Below, piece after piece: positions 37,113 through 44,834 of a DNA stretch of 64,000 bases. Source of the DNA: Bacteroidales bacterium (GTDB taxonomy: Bacteria > Bacteroidota > Bacteroidia > Bacteroidales > UBA932); the NCBI GenBank assembly GCA_017469845.1, contig JAFUFP010000047.1:1-64000 (forward strand). Reading direction: 5' to 3'. The translations under genes were made by a program, and so were the position numbers. The notes under the pieces were generated by a model. The model was not told the DNA's origin. It did not search any database and saw only the letters and a list, made by a program, of their open reading frames with translations. How positions within the stretch are numbered: position 1 is the stretch's first letter; every line of letters begins with the position of its first letter.

Positions 37113-39128
37113 ATGAGAAAATCTCTATTACTCGCCGCCACTGTGGCATTGATTCTATGCGCATACTCTTGCGGGAACAAAGTTCCGGCGGATTACGTCG
37201 CGCTGCCCCGGGGCGTCGACGTCCAAACTTACACATACGCCGTCAAAGGGGCCGATACGCTGAGGCTGGATTACTACCGTGATTCCGAGGTCGAAGGAAA
37301 TCTTCCCACGCTCATCTACGTTCATGGAGGAAGCTGGGCAGACGGAACCCGCAAGGACGCCAAGTGGATCGGCCGCATCGCCAAGCACGGAATGAATGCG
37401 GTCAGCATCAGTTACAGGCTTGACCGGAAGGGGAAGGAAATCCCCGATTCGACGCATTGGGCCGCGGAGTTCGACCAGGCGATAAGGATCGGAGTCGAGG
37501 ACCTCTATGATGCGACTTCTTTCCTTCTGGACAATAAGGAGAAACTCGGGGTCGACTCTTCCAAGGTCATCATCTCGGGAGGATCCGCCGGAGCGACCGA
37601 CTGCATCATGGCTGAATATTGGCGCTGCAATGCCGATGAACTGGCGCTGGAGCATTTGCCGGAAGGATTCCGCTATGCGGGAGTCATTCCCTGGGCGGGC
37701 GGAGTATGGAAAATCGGCATGGAAAGGCCCCAATGGAAAGAGCAGCCAGCACCGCACATGTTCTGCCACGGCACCAAGGATTGGGTAGTCCCGTTCTGGG
37801 ACACCACCATCCCGGCTTCAAATTATGGCGCTTATGGCCCCCAAACCCTCCGCGAAATCTTCCGTGAGAACGGATGGCCGTACGAGACGCTCTTCGTCGA
37901 AGAGGCCGACCATTACATCTCCGGAGGTCCTTCCTTCATGGAGTCCACGCCCAACGAAAAGGTTGATTATACGGGGCAGATGCTGGATTTCATCGACAGG
38001 ATGGTGCTTGACGGCCAGAGAATGCAGATAGACTATACCGAAAAGGATCTTGACGGAACCCGTGACCTTGTGAAGGTCATGGGCAAAACCCTCAAGCTCA
38101 GGGCTACCGGAAAAGTCAATACGGGATCTTTGCCCCAGTATTCTTCGGGTGCGGAGGTGACCATGGAAACATATGAATATGCGGTCAAGGGGACCGATAC
38201 CCTGAGGATGGATGTCTATCGTGATCCTTCCTTCACCGGGAAAAGACCGGTTCTCATGTACCAGTTCCCCGGAGGTTGGGAAAGCGGTACCCGCAAGGAC
38301 ATGGGAGGGAAACTTTTCCCCCTTTTCCAGCCGTTCGCCTCTTTGGGCTACGTTGTGGTGTCGATAGACTATAGGCTCGGCTACCTCAAGGCAAGAAAGG
38401 ACGGAAGGGTTGAAGACATCTCCCTGACAACCGTCATCGAACAGGGACATCTCGATGATCCGGCGGTGACTTCGGCGACGATGGAAGCCATAGAAATGGC
38501 GGTCGAGGATATGTACGACGCCACAAGCTTCATAGTCGATCATGCCAAGGAATGGAACATCGATCCCGAAAACATCATCGCCATGGGCGGAAGCGCCGGA
38601 GCGGGCAATGTCCTTACGGGAGAGTACTGGAGGGCGAACGGGGAACCCTTGGCCAAGAAGCATCTTCCCAAGGGCTTCGCATATTCCGCGGTGATTCCTT
38701 GCGCGGGTGCCATTTGGCATAAGAGTGATGAACCCGTGGTATGGAAAGGGACTCCCGCTCCTCTTATCTTCTTCCACGGAAACGCTGACGCCATAATCCC
38801 GTTCAATGAAACGGTCTGCGAAAAAGCAGGCGTGACCCTCTCCGGTCCCGGAAGCATGCTCGAATCCCTGGAACAGGCCGGCGCCACTTTCATAATGTAT
38901 GAAGTGGAAGGAGGCGACCATCTTCAGGCTGCCCAGCCCGCAGGTTATCTCAATTCTCTTCTCCACGGACTTGTCGACCGCGTTGCCACCAACGGGGAGA
39001 AAGTTCAGGCGAGATTCCGTGAACGGAGTCTGGATCTTCCCCATAACGCCATTTGGTTCATGTCCCACTATCTTGGCATGACTCCGGAATATTTGCAGCA
39101 AGTGATCAACAACAATGAAAATGAATAG
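37113..39128 (+). CDS. Tandem double-esterase lipoprotein
   Basis: A 671-residue lipoprotein (Cys20) with two complete alpha/beta-hydrolase domains in a row. Domain 1 (about 35-320): YVHGGSWADGTRKD, GGSAGATD, HGTKDWVVPF and EADHYISGG. Domain 2 (about 345-650): QFPGGWESGTRKD, GGSAGAGN, HGNADAIIPF and EGGDHLQAAQ. Both keep Ser, Asp and His. Both begin with a TYxYAVKGxDTLRxDxYRD block, showing an internal duplication. PEGFRYAGVI in domain 1 recurs in the esterase at 43227. Two active sites tethered on one surface protein could strip neighbouring ester groups. First gene of a six-gene operon; a weak -7 box (GATCTTTG) lies at 37083-37090. Confidence 0.85.
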   Translation: MRKSLLLAATVALILCAYSCGNKVPADYVALPRGVDVQTYTYAVKGADTLRLDYYRDSEVEGNLPTLIYVHGGSWADGTRKDAKWIGRIAKHGMNAVSISYRLDRKGKEIPDSTHWAAEFDQAIRIGVEDLYDATSFLLDNKEKLGVDSSKVIISGGSAGATDCIMAEYWRCNADELALEHLPEGFRYAGVIPWAGGVWKIGMERPQWKEQPAPHMFCHGTKDWVVPFWDTTIPASNYGAYGPQTLREIFRENGWPYETLFVEEADHYISGGPSFMESTPNEKVDYTGQMLDFIDRMVLDGQRMQIDYTEKDLDGTRDLVKVMGKTLKLRATGKVNTGSLPQYSSGAEVTMETYEYAVKGTDTLRMDVYRDPSFTGKRPVLMYQFPGGWESGTRKDMGGKLFPLFQPFASLGYVVVSIDYRLGYLKARKDGRVEDISLTTVIEQGHLDDPAVTSATMEAIEMAVEDMYDATSFIVDHAKEWNIDPENIIAMGGSAGAGNVLTGEYWRANGEPLAKKHLPKGFAYSAVIPCAGAIWHKSDEPVVWKGTPAPLIFFHGNADAIIPFNETVCEKAGVTLSGPGSMLESLEQAGATFIMYEVEGGDHLQAAQPAGYLNSLLHGLVDRVATNGEKVQARFRERSLDLPHNAIWFMSHYLGMTPEYLQQVINNNENE

Positions 39129-40047
39129 AATTATTGGCATCATCTCCGCCGCAGCCCTTGTTCTGGGATGTCAGGGAAGCGGTGAGATTTTCACCGAAGG
39201 TGAACTTGTGAACCTTTACGAGGAGGACTCTCCGGGTTACGGAGACGTCAGAGTCCCCGAAGTGAACATCGCGGACAAAGTCCTTTTCAACGTCCAGAAC
39301 CCCACTCTTCAGATTTTCCCTGCCCAGAACCCCAACGGAACCGCCGCTTTGGTTGTCCCGGGAGGAGGCTTCTGCATGCTCTCCTATTCGGGGGAAGGAG
39401 TGGAAGTGGCGAAGGAACTTTCAGCCCGCGGGATAACGGCTTTCGTCCTTAAGTACCGCCTCAATCCCATGATAATGGAAGACGGCAAGCCCGCCTCCAA
39501 CCTTGCGGAACTCGTCAAGGTCTATTCGACCACTTATCTTAAGGATCTTGCCGTGGCGGAGACCCTCCCTGAGAAGAAAGAAGACAGGATCAGTTATCAG
39601 GCACTGCATACGCCTTGTTCGCCCCTCGCTTTTGAAGATGCCGACAATGCCATCCGCTATATCCGCTCCCACGCGAAGGAATACGGCATAAAGAACCTCG
39701 GGATGGTGGGCTTTTCAGCCGGAGCTATGATCACTCTCAATCAAGTCCTTTACCATGACGAAGAAACCCGTCCGGACTTCGCCGGCGTAATCTACGGCGG
39801 ATGGTATGAGCCGCTGGAGGCTCCGGAGGATGCGATGCCTCTTTTCCTTTCCTCTCCGGTGAACGATGTTTTCGCTCCTGAAGAATCATGGTGGGTCTAC
39901 AAGGCCTGGCGCAGTGCCGGCGTTCCTGTGGAAATGCATGATTTCAGCAAAGCTGAGCACGGATACGGGGCTGAAAAGGACGGCACCTCCAAGGACTCAT
40001 GGATAGATCTATTCTGCTCATTCCTCAAAGACTACAAATTACTCTAG
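39115..40047 (+). CDS. Alpha/beta-hydrolase lipoprotein (acetylesterase-like)
   Basis: About 308-310 residues with a lipoprotein leader (LVLGCQGS). PGGGFCMLSY is the oxyanion block, GFSAGAMITL holds the nucleophile, SSPVNDVFAPE the Asp and KAEHGYG the His. This pattern matches the acetylxylan-esterase-like group of the BD-FAE/prolyl-oligopeptidase clan. The start overlaps the previous gene by 14 bases (ATG 39115) or 8 (ATG 39121), showing translational coupling. Likely deacetylase of the same glycan. Confidence 0.8.
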   Translation: MKMNRIIGIISAAALVLGCQGSGEIFTEGELVNLYEEDSPGYGDVRVPEVNIADKVLFNVQNPTLQIFPAQNPNGTAALVVPGGGFCMLSYSGEGVEVAKELSARGITAFVLKYRLNPMIMEDGKPASNLAELVKVYSTTYLKDLAVAETLPEKKEDRISYQALHTPCSPLAFEDADNAIRYIRSHAKEYGIKNLGMVGFSAGAMITLNQVLYHDEETRPDFAGVIYGGWYEPLEAPEDAMPLFLSSPVNDVFAPEESWWVYKAWRSAGVPVEMHDFSKAEHGYGAEKDGTSKDSWIDLFCSFLKDYKLL

Positions 40048-40048
40048 C

Positions 40049-41395
40049 ATGAAAAAGATTGTATTGATAATGGCGTCGGCTCTTGCCTGCGTCGCCGCTT
40101 TCGGAGCCAATCCCGTAATCAGGGTCGAGGGCGGACTAGTTCAGGGCGTGAAAGAAGGGAAAGTGACAGTTTTCAAAGGAATCCCTTACGCCGCGCCTCC
40201 CGTAGGTGAACTCCGCTGGAAAGCTCCCAAGAGCGTCCAGCCCTGGAACGGAGTCAAGGTGTGTGACTCATTCGGTCCCATAGCCATGCAGGCGGACCAG
40301 GATACTTCCGGCTTTTACTGGAAGGAATTCTACTCCGGTGGACTTCCCGAAAGGAGCGAAGACTGCCTGTATCTCAACGTATGGACTCCGTCCAAAGCTG
40401 TGGGCAAGTCTTCAAAAAATCTTCCAGTAGCCTTATGGATACATGGAGGGGGATTCAATGCCGGGTTCAGCAACGAGATCACAATGGACGGTACGCAGTG
40501 GGCCAAGAGGGGAGTGATCCTTGTCAGCATAAACTACCGCTTGGGTGTGCTCGGTTTCCTTGGCGGAAACTACGGTATTCAGGACCAGATGGCCGCCCTC
40601 AAGTGGGTACATGACAATATCGCAGCCTTCGGAGGAGATCCCGACAACATTACCCTTGTGGGCCAGAGCGCGGGAGCACTCAGCATCAAGCAGCTTGTCA
40701 CCTCTCCTCTTTCGAAGAATTATGTCGCCAAGGCTATAATCCAAAGCGGCGGAGGCCTTGCTGAGGAGAAGCCCGCTGCGCCCCAGGCGTCCCCGAAGGC
40801 GAGCGACGGAAGTGAACTCGCCCGTGAGGCGGGTTATGAAAGCGTCGAAGCTATGCGGGCCGTTCCTTATTCCGAACTCGAAGCCAAACTTCAGCCGGCC
40901 ATTATGGGAATGCTGCTCAAGGCTCTCGCTGAAGGCAAGGACGCTTTGGGAGCGATCGCCACTGTTCCCCATTGGGACGGGGTTGTCGTCGACAAGGACT
41001 TCGATACGGCTGTCTATGACGGCTCTGTAGCCGATATCCCTTACCTTATCGGTTATGTCACCGCTGACGGGGAAACTCTCGGAGGAGAAGGGGTGCGCCG
41101 TTTCAGCCGCTTCAGGAACTCCCATAGCGCAAACAAAGCCTACTCTTATCAGTTTACACGCAATCTCCCCGGTGATGATGAAGATCCCGCCACTGACCCC
41201 GGAGCCTTCCATTCGGCTGAACTTTGGTACACCTTCGGAACCCTTGACCGCTCCTGGCGTCCTTTCACCGCGGCCGATCACAAGCTGAGTGAAAGAATGC
41301 TCGATGCATGGACATCCTTCTGCAGGAGCGGAAATCCCGGTTGGGCACCTGACACCGAAGCCGCCCCTTTCATTAAGACATTTGACGTTGAGTAA
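40049..41395 (+). CDS. Type-B carboxylesterase, shortened
   Basis: A 448-residue exported protein (signal peptide to about residue 20). The family blocks are in order: FKGIPYAAPPVGELRW, EDCLYLNVW, LWIHGGGFNAGF, nucleophile in GQSAGALS, and GAFHSAELWYTF with the catalytic His. The family is usually 500-550 residues; the stretch between the expected Glu region (GYVTADGETLGGEG) and the His block is much shorter than normal, so a piece of about 60-100 residues seems to be missing without a frame change. The third catalytic residue should be checked. Two bases after the preceding gene. Confidence 0.83.
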   Translation: MKKIVLIMASALACVAAFGANPVIRVEGGLVQGVKEGKVTVFKGIPYAAPPVGELRWKAPKSVQPWNGVKVCDSFGPIAMQADQDTSGFYWKEFYSGGLPERSEDCLYLNVWTPSKAVGKSSKNLPVALWIHGGGFNAGFSNEITMDGTQWAKRGVILVSINYRLGVLGFLGGNYGIQDQMAALKWVHDNIAAFGGDPDNITLVGQSAGALSIKQLVTSPLSKNYVAKAIIQSGGGLAEEKPAAPQASPKASDGSELAREAGYESVEAMRAVPYSELEAKLQPAIMGMLLKALAEGKDALGAIATVPHWDGVVVDKDFDTAVYDGSVADIPYLIGYVTADGETLGGEGVRRFSRFRNSHSANKAYSYQFTRNLPGDDEDPATDPGAFHSAELWYTFGTLDRSWRPFTAADHKLSERMLDAWTSFCRSGNPGWAPDTEAAPFIKTFDVE

Positions 41396-41399
41396 TCAT

Positions 41400-42293
41400 A
41401 TGAGAAGAATTTGTTTGATGTCGGCTCTCGCCCTTATGACCTCGTGTCATTCCAAGGCTCAGGGAGACGGATTCTATAAAGGCGTGGAATCTTCCGCTCC
41501 TATTGAATCAAAGTATATCGCCTCAGGCGCTGAAAATGTCAAGGTCGTGGAGTTTCCCTCAGAAGACAAGACGATCGGAAAAATTGTCGTGGCCTATCCC
41601 GAGAGAATGGAATCTTCGGATGAGAAGTTCCCCCTTGTCAATATCGGGAACCCGTCCAATACGGACGCCCTCGGGATGATGGAACTTCTTACCCATCTCG
41701 CCTCATGGGGATATGTGGTCATCGACAATATGGACAAGCAGACAGGGACCGGTCAGTCCGTGTCCAAGACCTTGGATGAGTTCCTTTCTATTTGCGAAGA
41801 CGAAGGGAATATCTTCCACGGCAAAGTCGATACCGGAAAAATCGCCATCGCGGGATATTCCCAAGGGGCTTTCGCCACGGTAAGAGCATCTACGCAGTAT
41901 CCGAATTCTGCCATGTACAAGGCGGTATATCTTTGCAGCTGCCCCCAGCCGCAGCTCGGAGTGAATTTCAAGTGGGGGGATTACAGTTTCGCGGACTTCA
42001 GAGCACCGGTACTGTGTTTTGCCGGAACGGGAGATTGGGACTCCAAGATAATCTCTCCTTTGGAGGTGTTCACGAAGAATGTCGAAGAAATCCCTGACGG
42101 CGTTCCCGTCGCTGCGGCCCGCCGTAGCGGCAAGGACCACGAACAGATGGGAGGGGAGGGCGACCCCTATATGACAGCCTGGTTTGAATATTGGCTGAAG
42201 GGTGACGAAGAAGCCGCCAAGGCCTTCATCGGAGAGGATGCCGAGATTCTCCGGAATGACCGTTGGCAGGATGTCAGGATCAGAAATCTCTGA
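41400..42293 (+). CDS. Alpha/beta-hydrolase lipoprotein (chlorophyllase/cutinase-like fold)
   Basis: A 297-residue lipoprotein (Cys16 in MTSCHS). GYSQGAFATVRAS holds the nucleophile, FAGTGDWDSK the Asp and SGKDHEQMGG the His. The pattern GYSQGG-like with a short lid is that of the chlorophyllase/PET-hydrolase-like families. The longer frame from 41289 would overlap the carboxylesterase by over 100 bases, so ATG 41400 is used, five bases after the stop. Substrate unknown; operon position implies glycan de-esterification. Confidence 0.75.
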   Translation: MRRICLMSALALMTSCHSKAQGDGFYKGVESSAPIESKYIASGAENVKVVEFPSEDKTIGKIVVAYPERMESSDEKFPLVNIGNPSNTDALGMMELLTHLASWGYVVIDNMDKQTGTGQSVSKTLDEFLSICEDEGNIFHGKVDTGKIAIAGYSQGAFATVRASTQYPNSAMYKAVYLCSCPQPQLGVNFKWGDYSFADFRAPVLCFAGTGDWDSKIISPLEVFTKNVEEIPDGVPVAAARRSGKDHEQMGGEGDPYMTAWFEYWLKGDEEAAKAFIGEDAEILRNDRWQDVRIRNL

Positions 42294-42294
42294 T

Positions 42295-43224
42295 ATGAAA
42301 AAGGTCCTCAAATTCACCCTTGCCTTTCTGGCCATCCTTTTCGTCCTTGTTCCGGCCGTTGCCGCCCATCTTATGGTGCATAAAGGATTCAAGGTCGAAG
42401 ATCCGTCGGCGACTCCTGTGGATTCCGCATGGCTGTATTCGGAATTGAAAGAGAGGTATCCCCGGGAAGAGATGACTTTCCCCTCCGGAGAGAACCTCCT
42501 TCACGGATTCCTGTACGGGAAGGGGAATGAGGGACCTTTGCTGGTATTCGCCCATGGAATAGGTTATTCCCATGAGACTTATCTTTCGCTCATAACGTGG
42601 TTCGTGGATCACGGATACCCCGTTTTCGCTCCGGACCTTACGGCAAGCGGAAAGAGCGGAGGAAATGACAGGAAGGGCCTCATCCAGTCGGCTCTGGATG
42701 TTGACGCCGCCCTTACTTTCCTGGAGTCGGATTCCCGTTTCGGAGACATGCCAAAGGTGCTTGTCGGCCATTCATGGGGCGCTTTCGGAGTGATAGGGGC
42801 GTTGTCTTTCGACCACGACGTCACGGCGGTGGTTTCATTTGCGCCCTTCGCTTATCCGAGGCGTGAACTTTGTAACGCCCTTTCGATGGGGCTCGGGCCC
42901 TTAGTCCAGTTGACAAGGCCGTGGCTCAGCATAGAGGACAGGACCGTTTTCGGCAGATATGCCGGATTGAATGCGGTCAAGTCTCTAAGGCATACTACCG
43001 TTCCGGTGCTGGTTGTCCATGGGACCGGGGATGAAATCATCAGTTACGGAAAATCCTCCGTCATCGCATACCGGGACAGGATCGGAAATCCCTCCGTCCA
43101 CTATATGACTGTTGATGAGGAGGGTCGCTGCGGACATGAGTCCATCTTCCGCGCCAAGGGGGAGACTCATCTCAATGAGCCTTTTATGCAATCGATAAAT
43201 GAATTCATTGTCAATAATTTATAA
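42295..43224 (+). CDS. Alpha/beta-hydrolase, S33/lysophospholipase-like, membrane anchored
   Basis: A 309-residue protein with an N-terminal hydrophobic segment (VLKFTLAFLAILFVLVPAV). VFAHGIGYSHETY is the oxyanion block, GHSWGAFGV holds the nucleophile, HGTGDEIISY the Asp and GRCGHESIF the His. It belongs to the serine aminopeptidase S33/monoglyceride-lipase-like group. ATG 42295 starts two bases after the previous stop; the frame from 42202 would overlap by about 90 bases. Confidence 0.75.
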   Translation: MKKVLKFTLAFLAILFVLVPAVAAHLMVHKGFKVEDPSATPVDSAWLYSELKERYPREEMTFPSGENLLHGFLYGKGNEGPLLVFAHGIGYSHETYLSLITWFVDHGYPVFAPDLTASGKSGGNDRKGLIQSALDVDAALTFLESDSRFGDMPKVLVGHSWGAFGVIGALSFDHDVTAVVSFAPFAYPRRELCNALSMGLGPLVQLTRPWLSIEDRTVFGRYAGLNAVKSLRHTTVPVLVVHGTGDEIISYGKSSVIAYRDRIGNPSVHYMTVDEEGRCGHESIFRAKGETHLNEPFMQSINEFIVNNL

Positions 43225-43226
43225 AA

Positions 43227-44294
43227 ATGAAGAAGATACTTTTCTCTGTCCTTTACGTTCTTGTCGGACTCGGCGCTTACGCCCAGAATTACGTCAAGGA
43301 AACAGTATTTTACCGCGATACTTTGAAAATGGACATATATACCCGTCCCGATATCCCCGTGGAGGGTGTCCGGCCTGCCTTCATCTGGTCGTTCGGAGGA
43401 GGCTGGGAGTCGGGTGACCGTGGTATTGACCCTTCGAAAGGCGTATACAAGATGATGCTTGACGAAGGAATGGTCGTAGTCGCTATCGATTACAGGCTTG
43501 GAGTGCTTGAAGCCAGAAAGAACGGAGCTATGGCAGATGCGAGCATTTCTGAAACGGATTCCCGTGAGATGTGGAATGACACCAGTGTCGCCACGGCTAT
43601 ACGCCGGGCCATACGGATGGCCGTGGAAGACCTTTATGACGCGACTTCCTGTCTTGTTTCAAGAGCGGAGGTATGGAGCATAGACACTTCCAAGATAATC
43701 ATCGGAGGAGGAAGCGCTGGTGCGATAAACAGCATCAACGCCGAATATCTCCTTTGCAACGGTGACGAACTTGCCCGAAAGCATCTTCCTGAAGGCTTCC
43801 GTTACGCCGGAGTCATCGGTGGCGCATGCTCGGTTTGGATTGACGGAATGGGAGAACTCCAGTGGGCTTCCAAGCCTTGCCCCGTCGCCATGTTCCACGG
43901 AAGCGCGGATCCTACCGTCAAGTACGGCTATCTGGATCTTGACAAAGCCGATTGCCGTATGGCGGGAGCCGACATCATCTCCAGAAGCCTTCGTGAGCAG
44001 CAGGTCCCGTATCTTCTGTATACCGGAAAGGAATACGACCACGTTTTGTCGGGGATACCCTTCGAAAGCTACGGATATGAGATCATGGGTTTCATCCACC
44101 GCGTCATCCTGGGAGGAGAAAAACTCGCCATCGAAGTGGGGGAAACCGATTACAGGGGACCCAAGAATCTCATCCGATATTTCATGGAATCCATGGGCAT
44201 GTCCGAGGAACAGGTAAGGGCTGCGATTGCTGACGCTTTGGCCGCCCAGGAAGCCCGTTCAAAGGGCCTTGAAATGATGGAGCACAGGAAATAG
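43227..44294 (+). CDS. Exported alpha/beta-hydrolase esterase, paralogue of the 37113 protein
   Basis: A 355-residue exported protein (signal peptide to AYAQ). FGGGWESGDRG, GGGSAGAIN, HGSADPTVKY and EYDHVLSG give the full triad. LPEGFRYAGVIGG and the YRDTLKMDIY start are shared with both domains of the double esterase, so it is a product of local duplication. The C-terminal helix (EEQVRAAIADALAAQEARSKG) is charged. Last gene of the esterase operon; a hairpin follows after 90 bases. Confidence 0.82.
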   Translation: MKKILFSVLYVLVGLGAYAQNYVKETVFYRDTLKMDIYTRPDIPVEGVRPAFIWSFGGGWESGDRGIDPSKGVYKMMLDEGMVVVAIDYRLGVLEARKNGAMADASISETDSREMWNDTSVATAIRRAIRMAVEDLYDATSCLVSRAEVWSIDTSKIIIGGGSAGAINSINAEYLLCNGDELARKHLPEGFRYAGVIGGACSVWIDGMGELQWASKPCPVAMFHGSADPTVKYGYLDLDKADCRMAGADIISRSLREQQVPYLLYTGKEYDHVLSGIPFESYGYEIMGFIHRVILGGEKLAIEVGETDYRGPKNLIRYFMESMGMSEEQVRAAIADALAAQEARSKGLEMMEHRK

Positions 44295-44383
44295 GATACC
44301 GAACCATATCGGCAGCTGCAACCCAAAGCGCGTACATCAGCGTGTAGGGTGTCCCATCAGCTGTCCTTTTACAGTTTTGATTG

Positions 44384-44428
44384 AAGGTGACCTCGAAGTT
44401 TTCGGACTTGGGGCCACCTTGTTTTTTG
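44384..44428 (+). terminator. Terminator after esterase operon
   Basis: AAGGTGACCTC (44384-44394) pairs with GGGGCCACCTT (44410-44420), one mismatch and one G-U, followed by GTTTTTTG. The 33 bases 44386-44418 match 26 of 33 bases of the hairpin at 18139-18171. Confidence 0.7.
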
Positions 44429-44761
44429 TCTGGTGATGGCGTAGTCCAAGCGGAACAAAGTTGCCCCGTTGTCCTCAGGGAATGCAAGATGGCCGGATTC
44501 AGTGATTTGACCCCGGCCGTCATTCTCAGTGCACGATGATTCTGTATCATACGCAACAAGCGGTCTGAACGACTTGACATTACGTTTGACATGAAAGAAA
44601 TCCCCGATCTTTTGGACAGGGGATATTGGTTCCTTGGCTGCCGGAAATGTTTTCCGATGACATCCTATGGGCAGGATGACGCAAAGATCATTTCCACTTG
44701 TTGACCCATTTGTGAATGACGGGGGCGGAATGAGTGCAATTTACCGGCCGGGGCTTCATTG

Positions 44762-44793
44762 TTTGGAAAGAGACTCTTTTATCGTTACATTTG
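44762..44793 (+). promoter_or_regulatory. Promoter of GH3 gene
   Basis: TACATTTG at 44786-44793, TTTG at 44762-44765, spacer 20; 41 bases before the ATG at 44835. Confidence 0.7.
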
Positions 44794-44834
44794 TAAGCGT
44801 CACATCCATTGATAAGACAATCTTTCACATTGAT

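Larger units (their letters stand above)
44295..44834. other. 540-base gap between esterase operon and GH3 gene
   Basis: Holds a terminator-like hairpin (44384-44428) and the GH3 promoter (44762-44793). The remaining 330 bases between them show no gene, RNA or repeat I recognise. Confidence 0.5.

Noticed and set aside
37818..39143. 441-codon open frame on the minus strand across the double esterase
   Set aside because: Antisense to two esterase domains with complete catalytic residues; no recognised domain of its own.
44182..44592. 136-codon minus-strand frame at the end of the esterase operon
   Set aside because: It overlaps the end of a well-supported esterase gene and the hairpin that follows it; no domain is recognised.
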